NCBI RefSeq assembly: GCF_902459645.1
Contig: NZ_CABPSK010000003.1
Coordinates: 744,001-808,000 of the forward strand
Length of the DNA stretch: 64,000 nt
DNA from: Pandoraea pneumonica
Lineage (GTDB): Bacteria; Pseudomonadota; Gammaproteobacteria; Burkholderiales; Burkholderiaceae
Direction: 5' to 3'
Every line of letters starts with the position of its first letter. Position 1 is the stretch's first letter. A program made the position numbers and the translations under genes. The notes beneath the pieces were generated by a model that was given only the letters and a program-made list of their open reading frames with translations, ran no database searches and was not told the origin of the DNA. Shown here piece after piece: positions 51,183-62,993 of the stretch.

Positions 51183-52286
51183 TCAATCCTTGGCCAGAGC
51201 CGCGCACACGCGCGCCACTTGTTCGGTGGCGTCCGGCTTGGCGAGCGCCCTGGCTTTCTCTCCCATCGCGAGCAGCGATTCGCGCGTCTGACGGCGCAAC
51301 CACTCGGCCAGGGTCTCGACCGACAGCTCGCGCTGATCGATCAGCGTTGCCGCGCCCTTGTCGGCGAGGAAACGCGCATTCGTTGTCTGATGGTCGTCGA
51401 CCGCGTGCGGGAACGGCACGAACAGCGCCGCCACCCCGGCTGCGGCCACTTCGGCCACCGTCATCGCGCCCGCCCGGCAGATCACCAGATCCGCCGCCGC
51501 GTAGGCGTCGACCATGTTGTCGATGAACGGTACGGCTTCGACCGTCACCCCCGCTGCGGCATAGTTCGCCTGCAACGTCTGAATGTGTTTGACGCCCGCC
51601 TGATGCGTGACCTGCGGACGCGTCTCGCGCGGCAACTTCGCCAGCGCCTTCGGCACGATCTCGTTGAGCACCGTTGCGCCCAAGCTGCCACCGACCACCA
51701 AGATTCGAAGCGGACCGGTGCGCGCACCGTAGCGCTCTGCGGGCGGCGCCATGTCGTCGAAATCGGCGCGAATCGGGTTGCCCACCCATTCGCCGCGCTC
51801 GATGGTGTCGGGGAACGCCAGCAGCACCTTGTCTGCCACGCGTGCGAGCACTTTGTTCGCTAGCCCCGCCACCGAATTCTGTTCGTGCAACACCAGCGGA
51901 CGCCCGAGCAGCGAGGCCATCATGCCCGCCGGGAACGTGATGTAACCGCCCATGCCCAGCACCACGCTCGGCTTGGCGCGACGCACCGCTGCGAGGCTTT
52001 GGCCGAACGCGCGCAGCAGGTTCAGCGGCAACAGCAGTTTGGTCATCAGCCCCTTACCGCGCAGCCCGCCGAACTTCACGAACTCCATCGGAATGTCGTA
52101 CTTCGGCACGAGCGTCGCTTCCATGCCGTTCGGATTGCCGAGCCACACCACGCGCCAGCCCTGCACGCGCAAGAAATTGGCAACCGCGAGGCCCGGAAAG
52201 ACGTGACCGCCCGTGCCGCCGGCCATGACCAGCAGCGTGCGTGTCTTCGTCTCCGGTGCCGGCATCGCGGTAGCGCGCTCGGTCAT
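51183..52286 (-). CDS. murG: Lipid II synthase, GT28 glycosyltransferase
   Basis: 367 aa from ATG 52286, with GGGGAGG upstream and a 4-base overlap with ftsW. N-terminal [14 protein letters not shown] (23-36), then [16 protein letters not shown] and [12 protein letters not shown]. The C-terminal donor site has [13 protein letters not shown] and [17 protein letters not shown]. It adds GlcNAc to lipid I on the inner face of the membrane. The open frame continues upstream into ftsW but without homology. Confidence 0.97.
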   Translation of the reverse strand: MTERATAMPAPETKTRTLLVMAGGTGGHVFPGLAVANFLRVQGWRVVWLGNPNGMEATLVPKYDIPMEFVKFGGLRGKGLMTKLLLPLNLLRAFGQSLAAVRRAKPSVVLGMGGYITFPAGMMASLLGRPLVLHEQNSVAGLANKVLARVADKVLLAFPDTIERGEWVGNPIRADFDDMAPPAERYGARTGPLRILVVGGSLGATVLNEIVPKALAKLPRETRPQVTHQAGVKHIQTLQANYAAAGVTVEAVPFIDNMVDAYAAADLVICRAGAMTVAEVAAAGVAALFVPFPHAVDDHQTTNARFLADKGAATLIDQRELSVETLAEWLRRQTRESLLAMGEKARALAKPDATEQVARVCAALAKD

Positions 52287-53551
52287 ACTTTTCCTCCCCG
52301 CATCAGCACGCGGTTTTCGTAATCCACCCGCAGCAAAATCGCCACGGCCACACAGTTGAGCAAGATGCCCGAGCCGCCGTAACTGACCAGCGGCAACGTC
52401 AGCCCCTTGGTCGGCAGCAGGCCCAGATTCACGCCCATGTTGATAAAGCATTGCGCACCGAGCCACACGCCCACGCCCTTGGCCAGCAGCCCGGCGAACG
52501 TGCGCTCCAGCGCCAGTGCCTGACGGCCGATCTCGAACGCGCGGCGCACCAGCCAATAAAAGAGCAGGATCACCACCAACACGCCGACGAAGCCGAATTC
52601 CTCACCGATCACGGCGAGGATGAAGTCGGTATGCGCCTCGGGCAGGTAGTGCAATTTTTCGATGCTGCCGCCCAGCCCCACGCCAGTCCATTCGCCGCGA
52701 CCGAACGCGATGAGCGAGTGCGTCAGCTGGTAAGCCTTGCCCAGCGCGTAGTCTTCGCGCCACGGATCGAGATACGCGAAGATCCGCTCGCGACGCCATG
52801 GCGAGAGCCAAATCAGCATGGCGAACGTGCCGACCGCCGTGAGCGCCAGCCCGCCGAACAGGCGGCCGTTCACGCCGCCGAGGAACAAGATGCCCATGGC
52901 GATGGCGGCCACCACCATGAATGCGCCCATGTCCGGTTCGAGCAGCAGCAGCAAGCCGACGAACACCACGGCAATCCCCATCGGCAAGAAGCCCTTGCCG
53001 AAGCTCTGCATGAATTCCTGCTTACGCACGGTGTAGTTCGCGGCGTACAGCGTCACCGCGAGCTTCATGATTTCCGACGGCTGGAGGTTGAGCACGCCAA
53101 ACGGAATCCAGCGCTTCGAGCCGTTCACGCCCTTACCCACGTGCGGGATCAGCACGATGATGAGGAGCAGCAGCGCGAGCAGAAAGAGCTTGGGGGCGAG
53201 CTTGTCGAGCGTCTTGACCGGAATGCGGAACGTAATGGCCGCCGCAGTCAGGCCCATCGTGAGCGACACGATGTGACGGCCGAGAAAGTGATACGTCGAG
53301 TAGCCGCTGTACTTCGGCGAATCGGGCAGCGCGACCGAGGCCGAGTACACCATCACCAAACCGAGCGAGAGCAGCGCGATCACCACCCACATGAGCGCGT
53401 GATCGTATTCGAGCATGCGCGAGCGCGTGGGCTTGATGCTGCCCAGCGTGCGGCTCGCGGCACTCGTCGCTGCGCCCGGTGCCGTATCGGCCCCCGCGCC
53501 AGCGAAACCGGCCTGACGCTTCTTGCTGAAGAACGACTTGAGACGATTCAT
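52283..53551 (-). CDS. ftsW: Peptidoglycan glycosyltransferase FtsW (SEDS family)
   Basis: 422 aa with about ten membrane helices. The N-terminal 45 residues are cytoplasmic, basic and Ala-rich ([15 protein letters not shown]). SEDS motifs include [32 protein letters not shown]-type region ([34 protein letters not shown]), and [17 protein letters not shown]. With FtsI it makes septal glycan. 4-base overlaps with both murD and murG show tight coupling. Confidence 0.97.
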   Translation of the reverse strand: MNRLKSFFSKKRQAGFAGAGADTAPGAATSAASRTLGSIKPTRSRMLEYDHALMWVVIALLSLGLVMVYSASVALPDSPKYSGYSTYHFLGRHIVSLTMGLTAAAITFRIPVKTLDKLAPKLFLLALLLLIIVLIPHVGKGVNGSKRWIPFGVLNLQPSEIMKLAVTLYAANYTVRKQEFMQSFGKGFLPMGIAVVFVGLLLLLEPDMGAFMVVAAIAMGILFLGGVNGRLFGGLALTAVGTFAMLIWLSPWRRERIFAYLDPWREDYALGKAYQLTHSLIAFGRGEWTGVGLGGSIEKLHYLPEAHTDFILAVIGEEFGFVGVLVVILLFYWLVRRAFEIGRQALALERTFAGLLAKGVGVWLGAQCFINMGVNLGLLPTKGLTLPLVSYGGSGILLNCVAVAILLRVDYENRVLMRGGKV

Positions 53552-55071
53552 AGCATCACCCCCGCGTCGGCGGCCAGATCAATCACGGTGTCGCGAAATA
53601 CCTGCGCGCGATGCTCGTAATTGCGGAACATGTCGAAGCTGGCGCACGCAGGCGAGAGCACCACGGCGTCGCCCGGTTGGGCGAGCTTGGCGGCTTCGCG
53701 CGTGGCGTCTTCGAGCGTCGGCGCATCGATCAGATCGACGCCCGTGTCGGTCAGGGCTTCGCGCAGCAGACCCGCGTCGCGGCCGATGAGGAACACGGCA
53801 CGCGCATGGTGAGCGACCGGATTCGCCAGCGGCGAGAAGTCCTGCCCCTTGCCGTCGCCGCCCAGAATCAGCACGAGCTTCTTTTCCAAACCAGTGATCG
53901 CCGCGACCGTGGCACCGACGTTCGTGCCCTTGCTGTCGTCGTAGAACTCGACTTCGTTGATGCTCGCGACGAGTTGCACGCGGTGCGGCTCGCCCGGGTA
54001 TTCGCGCAGACCGTGCAGCAGCTTGGCCATCGGCAAATCGATGGCGCGCGCCAATGCCAACGCCGCCAAGGCGTTCGACGCGTTGTGCTGGCCGCGAATG
54101 CGCAACGCATCCGCCGGCATCAGACGCTTGGAAAACACTTCGACCGGCGCCTGCTCGGCACCCGCTTTGCGGCGCTTGGGGGCAGGCGGCGCGTCCTCGC
54201 GCGTGATGCCTTCCACCAGCCACCACATGCCGCCTTCCATCTCGAGACCGAAGTCACCGACGGCGTCGGGAGCCTGCGTGCCGAACGTCACCACGTTCGC
54301 CTCGGGCGACGCCATGGCGATGACGCGCGAATCGTCACGGTTGAGCACGCGTACCGTCTGCGGCCCAAAAATGCGGGCCTTGGCGGCGGCGTACGAATCC
54401 ATATCGCCGTGCCAGTCCAGATGGTCTTGCGTGATGTTGAGGATGGTGGCCGCGTCCGGGGCGAGCGAGTGCGTGGTCTCAAGCTGGAAGCTGGAGAGTT
54501 CGAGCACCCAGACGTCGGGCAGCGTCGCGTCGGCGATGCACTCGGTCAGACGATCGAGCGCCGACGGGCTGATATTGCCCGCGACCGCCGTCCGCTTGCC
54601 CGCGCGGCGGCACAGCAAGCCAGCGAGACTCGTCGTCGTGGTCTTGCCATTCGTGCCGGTAATCGCGAGCAGCTTCGGCGCATAACCGCTCGTCGCCTGC
54701 ATATGACGCAGCGCTTGCGCGAAGAACTCGATTTCGCCCCACACGGGAATGCCGCGCTCGGCGGCCTCGGCGAGCAGCGCGGCCACATCGGGCACGAGCG
54801 GCGAGAGGCCGGGGCTGATACCGATCAGTTCGATCTCGTCGAGCAACGGGTCGATGCGATCGGCAAACGCGCCGCCGATGAATTCGGCCTGCGGGGCTTC
54901 GGCGTGCAGGGTAGCGACGTTCGGCGCGCTCGGCGGCAACTCGCGCGTGTCTGCCGCACGTACGCGGCAGCCGTAACGCGCGCACCAACGTGCCATCGCC
55001 AGGCCGGACTCTCCCAGACCCAGGATCAGGACACGCGGTTGCCAGGATTCACCAAACTTCTCGCCAAACAC
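53548..55071 (-). CDS. murD: UDP-N-acetylmuramoyl-L-alanine--D-glutamate ligase
   Basis: 507 aa, longer than E. coli MurD (438). N-terminal [18 protein letters not shown] loop [10 protein letters not shown] (138-147), [18 protein letters not shown], and C-domain [15 protein letters not shown] with [21 protein letters not shown]. Part of the extra length is an insertion around residues 290-310 with a basic KRRK patch ([15 protein letters not shown]). It adds D-Glu to UDP-MurNAc-L-Ala. Confidence 0.97.
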   Translation of the reverse strand: MFGEKFGESWQPRVLILGLGESGLAMARWCARYGCRVRAADTRELPPSAPNVATLHAEAPQAEFIGGAFADRIDPLLDEIELIGISPGLSPLVPDVAALLAEAAERGIPVWGEIEFFAQALRHMQATSGYAPKLLAITGTNGKTTTTSLAGLLCRRAGKRTAVAGNISPSALDRLTECIADATLPDVWVLELSSFQLETTHSLAPDAATILNITQDHLDWHGDMDSYAAAKARIFGPQTVRVLNRDDSRVIAMASPEANVVTFGTQAPDAVGDFGLEMEGGMWWLVEGITREDAPPAPKRRKAGAEQAPVEVFSKRLMPADALRIRGQHNASNALAALALARAIDLPMAKLLHGLREYPGEPHRVQLVASINEVEFYDDSKGTNVGATVAAITGLEKKLVLILGGDGKGQDFSPLANPVAHHARAVFLIGRDAGLLREALTDTGVDLIDAPTLEDATREAAKLAQPGDAVVLSPACASFDMFRNYEHRAQVFRDTVIDLAADAGVML

Positions 55072-55218
55072 GTCGCTCTTCCTTTTATCGATTCAAACAA
55101 CCTACGAATGCATCGCTTCTTTGCCGCCGATCTCCCACTATCGGCGCGAGCGGCCCTACCTTTAGCGCTTTGTTACTTCTTGTTGCTTAATCCAACTTAA
55201 CTAACGCCCAGCACGCGC

Positions 55219-56388
55219 TTAGCGCAGCTTCAGCGTCGACAGGCCGATCAGCACCAGCATCAGCGTGATGATCCAAAAGCGCACCACGACCTGCGTTTCC
55301 TTCCAACCCGACAATTCGAAGTGGTGATGCAGCGGCGCCATCTTGAAGATGCGCCGCCCTTCACCGAATCGGCGTTTCGTGTACTTGAACCACGTGACTT
55401 GCAGCATCACCGACAGCGTCTCGGCGACGAACACACCGCCCATCACGAAGAGCACGACTTCCTGACGCACGATGACCGCCACGGTGCCCAATGCGCCGCC
55501 GAGCGCCAGCGCGCCCACGTCGCCCATGAACACTTGCGCCGGGTGAGTGTTGAACCATAGGAACGCGAGCCCCGCCCCCGACATCGCTGAACAGAACACG
55601 AGCAACTCGCCCGCGCCCGGTATGTGCGGAAACAGCAGGTACTTCGAGTAGACGACGTTGCCCATCACGTAGGCGAACACGCCAAGCGCGGCGCCCACGA
55701 GCACCACCGGCATGATCACCAGGCCGTCGAGGCCGTCGGTGAGGTTAACGGCGTTGGACGAGCCGACGATGACAAAGTACGTGAGCGCAATAAAACCGAA
55801 CACGCCGAGCGGGTAGCTCATCGTCTTGAAGAACGGCACGATGAAGTCGGCTTTCGGCGGCAAATCGAGCGGGAAGCCGTTACGCACCCAGCTGATAAAC
55901 AACTCGAACACCTTCAGGTTGCTCGTCTCGGACACCGAGAACGCCAGATAAATGGCGGCGAACAAGCCGATGATCGATTGCCAGAAGTACTTCTCGCGCG
56001 ACGACATGCCGCGCGGGTCTTTGAAGACCACCTTCCGGTAGTCGTCGATCCAGCCGATGATGCCGAAGCCCAGCGTGACCATCAGCACGATCCAGATGAA
56101 ACGGTTGCTCAAATCCGCCCAGAGCAGCGTCGCGACGGTAATGCCGATCAGAATCAGCACGCCGCCCATCGTGGGCGTACCCGACTTCACCAGGTGAGTC
56201 TGCGGGCCGTCGGTACGCACGGCCTGGCCCACCTTCATTTCGGCGAGCTTGCGAATGACCATCGGCCCGAACGAGAGCCCGATCACCAGCGCCGTGAGGC
56301 TTGCCATCACGGCCCGAAACGTCAGGTAGTTGAACACGCGCAAATAGCTCGCATCCGCTTGCAGCCATTGCGCCAACGTCAGCAACAT
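55219..56388 (-). CDS. mraY: Phospho-N-acetylmuramoyl-pentapeptide transferase
   Basis: 389 aa integral membrane enzyme with ten helices. It moves phospho-MurNAc-pentapeptide to undecaprenyl phosphate, giving lipid I. Motifs: [15 protein letters not shown], the Asp pair in [25 protein letters not shown], and the His cluster [16 protein letters not shown]. It lies 14 bases after murF and 147 bases before murD. Confidence 0.98.
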   Translation of the reverse strand: MLLTLAQWLQADASYLRVFNYLTFRAVMASLTALVIGLSFGPMVIRKLAEMKVGQAVRTDGPQTHLVKSGTPTMGGVLILIGITVATLLWADLSNRFIWIVLMVTLGFGIIGWIDDYRKVVFKDPRGMSSREKYFWQSIIGLFAAIYLAFSVSETSNLKVFELFISWVRNGFPLDLPPKADFIVPFFKTMSYPLGVFGFIALTYFVIVGSSNAVNLTDGLDGLVIMPVVLVGAALGVFAYVMGNVVYSKYLLFPHIPGAGELLVFCSAMSGAGLAFLWFNTHPAQVFMGDVGALALGGALGTVAVIVRQEVVLFVMGGVFVAETLSVMLQVTWFKYTKRRFGEGRRIFKMAPLHHHFELSGWKETQVVVRFWIITLMLVLIGLSTLKLR

Positions 56389-56402
56389 TCCATCAATCCT
56401 TT

Positions 56403-57812
56403 TTACTTAGCCGGGGCGTTGCCGCCCCCGGTTTCACTCGTAGCGCGCAGTGCTTCCAATACGCGCTCCATCCGCATAAAGCGGGATCCTTTAACCAGCA
56501 CCGTCGCCGGTGCGCTCAGCTTTGCAATCAGCGCCGCCGCCAGCGGGGCCACATCGGCGAAATGCTCGCCGCCGTCGCCAAACGCGCTCACGGTGTCTTG
56601 CGTCTGCTCGCCCAACGCCATCAGCAAGTCGATGCCCCGTTGTGCCGCGTATTCGCCCACTTCCCGATGAAACTCGGGACCGTTGTCACCCACTTCGCCC
56701 ATGTCGCCCAGCACCAGCACGCGAGGCGCTGGCGTCTGTGCGAGTACGTCGATTGCGGCCAGAACCGAATCGGGGTTCGCATTATAGGTGTCGTCGATCA
56801 GCGTGACGCCGGCGAGCGGTCCCTTCGAGAGCGTCGACACCTGAAGTCGGCCTTTGACGGCAGAAAACGCTTCGAGTGCCCGCACGATCGAACCAATATC
56901 GACATGCGCGCCGACAGCGCAGGCAATCGCGGCCAGTGCATTGCGCGCGTTGTGCTCACCGAGCAGCGGCAACTTCACCGTGAATCCACCAGCGGGCGTG
57001 TCGACACGCAGCACGCGGGTCGCCACGTCGTAACGTCCGGAGACCGCCGCACGGGTGTCGAGCGCGAAGTCGAGCACACGGCGCTTCGTGCCAGGCGCCT
57101 CGGCGATTTCCCGCCACATCGGTGCGAATTCGCTCTCCGCCGGGAACACCGCAACGCCGTCGACGGGCAGCGCCGCCAACACCGCCGAGTGCTCTTCGGC
57201 CACGGCAGACACGCTCACCATGAATTCCTGATGCTCGCGCTGCGCGTTGTTGATCACGGCCACGCTCGGCTGCGCAATTCGCGCCAAGTACGCTGTCTCG
57301 CCCGGATGATTCATGCCGAGCTCGAGCACGGCCAGCTTGTCGCCATCTTTCAGACGGAACAGCGTGAGCGGCAGGCCGATGTCGTTATTGAAATTGCCAG
57401 CAGTGGCCAGACGCGCGTCGGCACCGACGGCTTCGGCAAAAATCGCCGAGATCATTTCCTTGACCGTCGTCTTGCCGTTGCTGCCCGTGACAGCGACCAC
57501 CGGAATGGCAAAGCGACGGCGCCATGCGGCAGCCAGTTCGCCCAGCGCAATGCGCGTGTCGGGCACGATCAACGCCGGAGCGTCGAAACCTTCCGGCACA
57601 CGCGACGCCACGACAGCCGCCGCACCGGCGCGCACCACGTCGGCAAGGAAGTCGTGCGCATCGAAGCGCTCGCCCTTGAGCGCGATGAACAAGTCGCCCG
57701 GTTGTACCGAACGGCTATCGGTCACGATGCGCGAAAATGCCGTCGATGCCGAACCCATCACGTAGGAATCGGCCACGGCGGCTTGTGCATCACTCAGTTG
57801 CCACATACTCAT
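56403..57812 (-). CDS. murF: UDP-N-acetylmuramoyl-tripeptide--D-alanyl-D-alanine ligase
   Basis: 469 aa. N-domain [33 protein letters not shown] loop [29 protein letters not shown], and C-domain [16 protein letters not shown] with LGDMGEVG. It adds the D-Ala-D-Ala made by Ddl. ATG overlaps the murE stop by 4 bases. Confidence 0.98.
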   Translation of the reverse strand: MSMWQLSDAQAAVADSYVMGSASTAFSRIVTDSRSVQPGDLFIALKGERFDAHDFLADVVRAGAAAVVASRVPEGFDAPALIVPDTRIALGELAAAWRRRFAIPVVAVTGSNGKTTVKEMISAIFAEAVGADARLATAGNFNNDIGLPLTLFRLKDGDKLAVLELGMNHPGETAYLARIAQPSVAVINNAQREHQEFMVSVSAVAEEHSAVLAALPVDGVAVFPAESEFAPMWREIAEAPGTKRRVLDFALDTRAAVSGRYDVATRVLRVDTPAGGFTVKLPLLGEHNARNALAAIACAVGAHVDIGSIVRALEAFSAVKGRLQVSTLSKGPLAGVTLIDDTYNANPDSVLAAIDVLAQTPAPRVLVLGDMGEVGDNGPEFHREVGEYAAQRGIDLLMALGEQTQDTVSAFGDGGEHFADVAPLAAALIAKLSAPATVLVKGSRFMRMERVLEALRATSETGGGNAPAK

Positions 57813-59383
57813 TCGCCACCTCCGCGCACGGTCGTTGCACGCGCCGCGAGTGCCAGGCGAGCGTGCTCCTGATCGGAGAACGGCTTCTTCTTGCCCATGA
57901 TTTCCTGTGTACTTTCGTGCCCCTTCCCGGCGATCAACACCAGGTCGGCGGCTTGCGCACCGCGCACGGCTTGCAAAATCGCGCTAGCGCGATCTTCGAT
58001 ACGGCGCGCGGCGTCGGGCTGTGCGAGACCGGCAGCAATCTGCGCCATGATCTCGGCAGGCACTTCGCTGCGCGGGTTGTCGCTCGTGAGCACAATCGCG
58101 TCAGCTAGACGCTCAGCCACAGCGCCCATCTGCGGACGCTTGCCTGCATCGCGATCGCCACCGCAACCGAACACGCACACGAGCTTGCCGCCACGGGCAT
58201 CCGCCACAGGGCGCAGCGCGGCGAGCGTTTTGTCGAGCGCGTCGGGCGTGTGGGCGTAATCGATCACCACCAGCGGCTGACCCGGTTGCCCAATCTGCTC
58301 CATGCGACCGGAGACCGGTGTGAGCGTGGCCAGTCCAGCGATGGCCGCGTCCTGCGGCACGCCAGCGGCGAGTGCCGCGCCAAGCACCGCCAGCGCGTTA
58401 CTAATATTGAATTCACCAATCAGCGGCACGGTGATCTGCTGACTATGACCATCGATATGCAGCGTGAAGCGCGTACCGATCGTCGTCGCGCGGATGTCTT
58501 CCGCACGCAGCACGCGGTTGCCATGCGCCGACGTCGCATCGCCATGCAGGCCGTATTCGTAGACCGGCGTTTTGCCTTTCAGACGCGTCAACAGACGTTG
58601 GCCCATCGCGTCATCGCGATTGATGACCGCAGCCTTCAACCCCGGCCAGTCGAACAACCGCGTCTTGGCCGCTTCGTACTCGGCCATCGTGCCGTGATAG
58701 TCCAGATGGTCTTGCGTCAGGTTGGTGAACACGGCGACATCGAATGCCACGCCGTTCACTCGCCCCTGATACAGCCCGTGCGACGAGACTTCCATCGCGA
58801 CCGCTGCCGCACCCTGCGCACGAAGATCGCCGAGGCTGCGCTGCAATTGCACGGCGTCGGGGGTGGTGAAGCCGGTGACCGTCAGATGACCCGGGAAGCC
58901 GCTGCCCAGCGTGCCGATCACGGCACTGCGTGTGCCCGCCTTCGTCAGCAACTGTGCCAGCCATTGACTGCACGACGTCTTGCCGTTGGTGCCGGTCACG
59001 CCGAGCATCGTCATGCCGACGCTCGGTTCGCTATACCAAAGCGAGGCGAGCGGGCCTGCCAGCCAGTCGAGACGCGAGACGCCGAAATTCGGCACGTTGC
59101 CGAGGTTGGCCATGCCAGACGGCCACGTGAAATCGTCGCTCTGCCAGAGCACCGCCGCAGCGCCGCGCTCTACCGCATCGGCAATGAAGCCACGGCTGTC
59201 GGCCCCCTTCACGGCGTAGGCCACGAACACATCGCCCGGCCCGACACGGCGACTGTCGGCGTGCAAGATAGCACCAGCCGGTACCGTACGGCGCAGCCAA
59301 TCCCAAGCCTGCGCCAACGTGGCACGCTCGGCGTCGTCGGTGATCATGGTCAAAGTGACCGGGGTGGAGTTCACGGTGCCCAT
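57809..59383 (-). CDS. murE: UDP-MurNAc-L-Ala-D-Glu--meso-diaminopimelate ligase
   Basis: 524 aa from ATG 59383, with GGAGGAG eight bases upstream inside the ftsI end. N-domain HADSRRVGPGDVFVAYAVKG, ATP loop GTNGKTSC (131-138), VFTNLTQDHLDYHGTM, and the DNPR motif in LTSDNPRSEVPAEIM, which selects meso-DAP as substrate. This matches the DAP-type murein implied by mpl at the left edge. It overlaps ftsI by 13 bases and murF by 4. Confidence 0.98.
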   Translation of the reverse strand: MGTVNSTPVTLTMITDDAERATLAQAWDWLRRTVPAGAILHADSRRVGPGDVFVAYAVKGADSRGFIADAVERGAAAVLWQSDDFTWPSGMANLGNVPNFGVSRLDWLAGPLASLWYSEPSVGMTMLGVTGTNGKTSCSQWLAQLLTKAGTRSAVIGTLGSGFPGHLTVTGFTTPDAVQLQRSLGDLRAQGAAAVAMEVSSHGLYQGRVNGVAFDVAVFTNLTQDHLDYHGTMAEYEAAKTRLFDWPGLKAAVINRDDAMGQRLLTRLKGKTPVYEYGLHGDATSAHGNRVLRAEDIRATTIGTRFTLHIDGHSQQITVPLIGEFNISNALAVLGAALAAGVPQDAAIAGLATLTPVSGRMEQIGQPGQPLVVIDYAHTPDALDKTLAALRPVADARGGKLVCVFGCGGDRDAGKRPQMGAVAERLADAIVLTSDNPRSEVPAEIMAQIAAGLAQPDAARRIEDRASAILQAVRGAQAADLVLIAGKGHESTQEIMGKKKPFSDQEHARLALAARATTVRGGGE

Positions 59384-61146
59384 GGCTCGCTCTCCTCCAC
59401 CTTGTCGCTCACGACGAGCTTGGTTACGGGCGAATCCGGCACCACGTTCAGCGAACGCAGCGTGCCGCCCACGATGGCGGCAAACGCCGGACCGGCCGCC
59501 ACGCCGCCGTAGTGCGCGCCGCGCCCCGGCTCGTCGAGCGTGACCGCCACGATGATGCGCGGCTCGGACATCGGCGCCATGCCGACGAACGACGCCCGGT
59601 ATTTACTCTTGTCGTAGCCCTTGCCCGACTGCTTGTAGGCCGTGCCAGTCTTGCCGCCCACGCGATAGCCGATGACCTGTGCGCGCGTGGCGGTACCGCC
59701 CGGCGAGGTCACCATTTCGAGCATTTTGCGAACTTCACGCGCCGTAGCGGGTGAAATGACCGGCGTGCCCTTGACCGTGCTGCCATCGGTCTTGTAGATC
59801 GAGATCGGCAGCAGTTCGCCGTCATGGGCGAACACGGTGTAAGCACGTGCGAGCTGAATCAGCGAACTGGACAGGCCGTAGCCGTAGCCCATCGTCGCCT
59901 GCTCGATCGGACGCCAGCTTTTCGCCGGACGCAGACGACCGGCCACTGCACCGGGGAAGCCGATCTTCGGTGCCTGACCGAGGCCGACACTAGTAAACAT
60001 GTCCCACATTTCCTGCGGCTTCATTTGCAGGGCAATCTTCGCGGTGCCGATGTTGCTGGAGTGCTGAATCACGCCTTGCACGGTGAGCAGACCGTAATCG
60101 CGCGTGTCCGTGATCGTCGCACCGAAGAAGTTCGCCCGACCGGTGGTCATCACCGTCGTCATCGGTTTCACGTAGCCATGCTCAATCGCCGCCGCCACGG
60201 TGATCGGCTTCATGATCGAGCCGGGCTCGAACGTGTCGGTGATCACGCGGTTGCGCAGTTGGGCGCCCGTGAGGTTCGTGCGGTTGTTCGGGTTGTAGGT
60301 CGGCAGGTTGACCAGTGCGAGCACTTCGCCCGTGCGCACGTCGAGCACGACGGCGCTGCCAGCCTTGGCACCGGTGCGCTCGATGGCATCTTTCAGTTCG
60401 CTATAGGCGAGGAACTGGATCTTGCTGTCGATCGAGAGCGTAATGTCGTGGCCGTCGCGCGGCTGCGCCAGGATGTCGAGATCTTCGACCACGCGGCCCA
60501 GACGATCCTTGATCACACGGCGGCTGCCCGGCGTTGCGGCGAGATCCTTCTGCATCGAGAGCTCGACGCCTTCTTGACCGATGTCCTCGACGTTGGTGAA
60601 ACCGACGATGTGCGCCGCAATTTCGCCTTCCGGATAGAAGCGCTTGTATTCCTTGCGCTGATAGATCCCCGGAATATCGAGTTCGGCCACTTGCTTGGCC
60701 ACGTCCGGCAAGACCTGACGCTTCACGTAGACGAAACTCTTGTCTTGACCCAGCTTACGGCGCAGATCCGGCTCACCCATTTCGAGCAGACGCGCGAGCT
60801 TGCGCACTTGCTCGGTGGAAACATCTTCGGGCACGTCTTCGGGGATCGCCCAGATGGCCTTGACCGGCAAGCTGGTGGCGAGCACCTGCCCGTTACGGTC
60901 GAACACTTTGCCGCGCGTGGCGGACATCTCCAGTGTGCGTTCGTAACGGCTCTCGCCCTGACGTTGATAGAAGGCGTTGCCCGGGCCCTGAATCCAGAAG
61001 GCGCGTGCGGCGAGTGCCGCGAAGGCGCCGAAAATCACGAAGACGAGCATCTTCGAGCGCCACATCGGCAGACGCACGGACAGCACCGGGCTGGCAGAGA
61101 ACTGCACATCCTTGGTCTTGGCCTTAGCGTCTTTGCGGCGGATCAT
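59371..61146 (-). CDS. ftsI: Septal peptidoglycan transpeptidase FtsI (PBP3)
   Basis: 591 aa. A short cytoplasmic start and one membrane helix at about 33-50 (MLVFVIFGAFAALAARAF) are followed by the pedestal domain (SATRGKVFDRNGQVLATSLP). The transpeptidase domain has catalytic Ser310 in EPGSIMKP, SSN at 363-365 and KTGT at 499-502. It crosslinks septal murein with FtsW and is a beta-lactam target. It overlaps ftsL by 4 bases. Confidence 0.98.
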   Translation of the reverse strand: MIRRKDAKAKTKDVQFSASPVLSVRLPMWRSKMLVFVIFGAFAALAARAFWIQGPGNAFYQRQGESRYERTLEMSATRGKVFDRNGQVLATSLPVKAIWAIPEDVPEDVSTEQVRKLARLLEMGEPDLRRKLGQDKSFVYVKRQVLPDVAKQVAELDIPGIYQRKEYKRFYPEGEIAAHIVGFTNVEDIGQEGVELSMQKDLAATPGSRRVIKDRLGRVVEDLDILAQPRDGHDITLSIDSKIQFLAYSELKDAIERTGAKAGSAVVLDVRTGEVLALVNLPTYNPNNRTNLTGAQLRNRVITDTFEPGSIMKPITVAAAIEHGYVKPMTTVMTTGRANFFGATITDTRDYGLLTVQGVIQHSSNIGTAKIALQMKPQEMWDMFTSVGLGQAPKIGFPGAVAGRLRPAKSWRPIEQATMGYGYGLSSSLIQLARAYTVFAHDGELLPISIYKTDGSTVKGTPVISPATAREVRKMLEMVTSPGGTATRAQVIGYRVGGKTGTAYKQSGKGYDKSKYRASFVGMAPMSEPRIIVAVTLDEPGRGAHYGGVAAGPAFAAIVGGTLRSLNVVPDSPVTKLVVSDKVEESEPWAP

Positions 61147-61490
61147 CGCTTGCCTCCGCTGGCGGGGGGTGCCGAGGCGGCACTCGCGGTCGGTACCGGC
61201 ACATCCACCATCGCCCCCGTGCCACCGGCCGGGGCGGAGAGATATTGCGTGCGGCCCGGCGAGACTGCCTGCATCTTCAGGTCGCTACGCGCCACGTTCT
61301 CGATGCGCGCACTTTTGCTCTGGGCGCTTTGCTCGTACTGAAGGCGATCCCAGTCTTGCAGCAATTGATGCTCGAGCGCCTGCTCGCGGTTGAGCTCCAC
61401 GAACGTACCGCGCGCCCGGTATTGCGCATTGATCAGCGACAGCGCGCAGCCGATCAGCAGTGCGAGCAGGAGAATGTTGAGCCGGCTCAT
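61143..61490 (-). CDS. ftsL: Cell division protein FtsL
   Basis: 115 aa. One membrane helix at residues 3-21 ([20 protein letters not shown]) is followed by a short periplasmic coiled coil ([26 protein letters not shown]). The C-terminus is Ala/Pro/Gly-rich. It bridges FtsB/FtsQ and FtsWI. Identified by size, topology and position between rsmH and ftsI; it overlaps both by 4 bases. Confidence 0.95.
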   Translation of the reverse strand: MSRLNILLLALLIGCALSLINAQYRARGTFVELNREQALEHQLLQDWDRLQYEQSAQSKSARIENVARSDLKMQAVSPGRTQYLSAPAGGTGAMVDVPVPTASAASAPPASGGKR

Positions 61491-62440
61491 GACGACACCC
61501 GCTCCATGACGCGCATGATCGCCGAGCGCGCGCGCGGGTTCGCCGCGACTTCGGCTTCGGAAGGTTTGATCTTGCGGTGGGCTTTGAACGGCGGTTCGGG
61601 AATTTCGTGGGCGCGCAACGGCACGCGGCGATCCACCACCGGCGCGCTCGTGCGCGCTTGCATGAAGCGCTTCACGATGCGGTCTTCCAGCGAATGAAAG
61701 CTGATCACCACGAGTTTGCCTCCCGTTTCGAGGACATCGGCCGCCGCTTCAAGCGCTATCTCGAGATCCGCAAGCTCTTGATTGACGTGAATCCGTATAG
61801 CCTGAAAGGTGCGTGTTGCCGGGTCCTTGCCCTTCTCACGGGTCTTGACGGCGCCAGCCACGATCTCGGCAAGCTCGCGAGTGCTGACGAGTGGACCGAG
61901 GTGGTCGGCGTTTGCCCGGCGAGCAACAAGCGCCTTTGCAATCTGAAAAGCAAACCGTTCTTCCCCATAGTCCTTGATGACCTCCGTCATTTCTTCCAGC
62001 GTTGCTCGGGCCAGCCACTCGGCGGCCGACTCGCCGCGCGTGGTATCCATGCGCATATCGAGCGGCCCGTCGAACCGAAAGCTGAAACCGCGCGCGGGGT
62101 CGTCGAACTGCGGCGACGACACGCCGAGGTCCAGCAATACGCCCGACACCTTGTTCGCGCCGCGACGGGCAAGCCCATCGCGCAGCGTCGCAAAGCTGTC
62201 GTGCTCAATCGAAAATCGCGGATCGGCAATCTTTGCCGCCTCCGCGATCGCTTGGGGATCCTTATCGAATGCGATCAGTCTCCCCTGGGCGCCCAGCCGC
62301 TCTAGCACCCTGCGACTGTGCCCACCCCGCCCGAACGTTCCGTCGACGTATACGCCGTCGTCGCGCCACAGCAGGGCATTCACGGCCTCGTCCAGCAGGA
62401 CCGTGCGGTGCTGCATTACCGTTTCCACCGCGTGCGCCAT
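61487..62440 (-). CDS. rsmH: 16S rRNA (cytosine1402-N4)-methyltransferase
   Basis: 317 aa. SAM-dependent enzyme that methylates C1402 in the ribosomal P site. Motifs: [64 protein letters not shown], and [16 protein letters not shown]. It stands second in the cluster after mraZ, 22 bases downstream. Confidence 0.98.
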   Translation of the reverse strand: MAHAVETVMQHRTVLLDEAVNALLWRDDGVYVDGTFGRGGHSRRVLERLGAQGRLIAFDKDPQAIAEAAKIADPRFSIEHDSFATLRDGLARRGANKVSGVLLDLGVSSPQFDDPARGFSFRFDGPLDMRMDTTRGESAAEWLARATLEEMTEVIKDYGEERFAFQIAKALVARRANADHLGPLVSTRELAEIVAGAVKTREKGKDPATRTFQAIRIHVNQELADLEIALEAAADVLETGGKLVVISFHSLEDRIVKRFMQARTSAPVVDRRVPLRAHEIPEPPFKAHRKIKPSEAEVAANPRARSAIMRVMERVSS

Positions 62441-62462
62441 GCTCGTCGGACCACCTGATCAA

Positions 62463-62891
62463 TCAAAAAGTGAAGTTTTTCAGTGCTTCCGGCATGCTCT
62501 GCGCCATCGCTGCCTGTTCCTTGGCGGCGTACGTCGCGGCATCCCAGAGTTCAAAGTGACTGCCCATGCCCAGCAGCATGACTTCCTTGTCCATGCCCGC
62601 GGCTGCACGCAATTCCGGCGCTACCAGGACACGCCCCGCCGAATCCATCTCGACGTCGGCTGCGTTGCCCAGGAAGATGCGGCGCCACCAGTGCGCATCC
62701 ATCGGCAGTGCGGCGATCTTGCCGCGGAAGATCTCCCATTCGGGACGCGGAAACAGCAGCAGACAACCATCGGGGTGCTTCGTGATCGTGACCTTGCCTT
62801 CGGCCTCGCCTTGCAGCACGTCACGATGCCGGGCCGGAATCGACATCCGTCCCTTTGCATCCAGTGAAAGTGCCGAGGCTCCCTGAAACAC
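62463..62891 (-). CDS. mraZ: Transcriptional regulator MraZ
   Basis: 142 aa. Two AbrB-like SpoVT repeats: [25 protein letters not shown] and [23 protein letters not shown], the standard MraZ arrangement that forms a ring-shaped oligomer. It represses its own dcw promoter through repeats upstream; such repeats lie at 62959-62993. First gene of the dcw cluster. Confidence 0.97.
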   Translation of the reverse strand: MFQGASALSLDAKGRMSIPARHRDVLQGEAEGKVTITKHPDGCLLLFPRPEWEIFRGKIAALPMDAHWWRRIFLGNAADVEMDSAGRVLVAPELRAAAGMDKEVMLLGMGSHFELWDAATYAAKEQAAMAQSMPEALKNFTF

Positions 62892-62958
62892 GTGCGCTCC
62901 CGTGAGGTTTCGTCCGCCTGTCCGTCATGCCGAGAGAGAAAGATTTCGTGCGTTACAG

Positions 62959-62993
62959 CACACAAAAATACACTTTCTCACACTATTTCCCAC
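62959..62993 (-). promoter_or_regulatory. MraZ-binding direct repeats
   Basis: On the minus strand four GTG-type pentamers (GTGGG, GTGTG, GTGTA, GTGTG) begin at 62993, 62983, 62973 and 62963, exactly 10 bp apart. This matches the MraZ operator style (TGGGN repeats separated by 5 bp). They lie over the predicted -10 and start site of the mra promoter, about 70-100 bases before mraZ ATG, as expected for repression. Confidence 0.85.
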
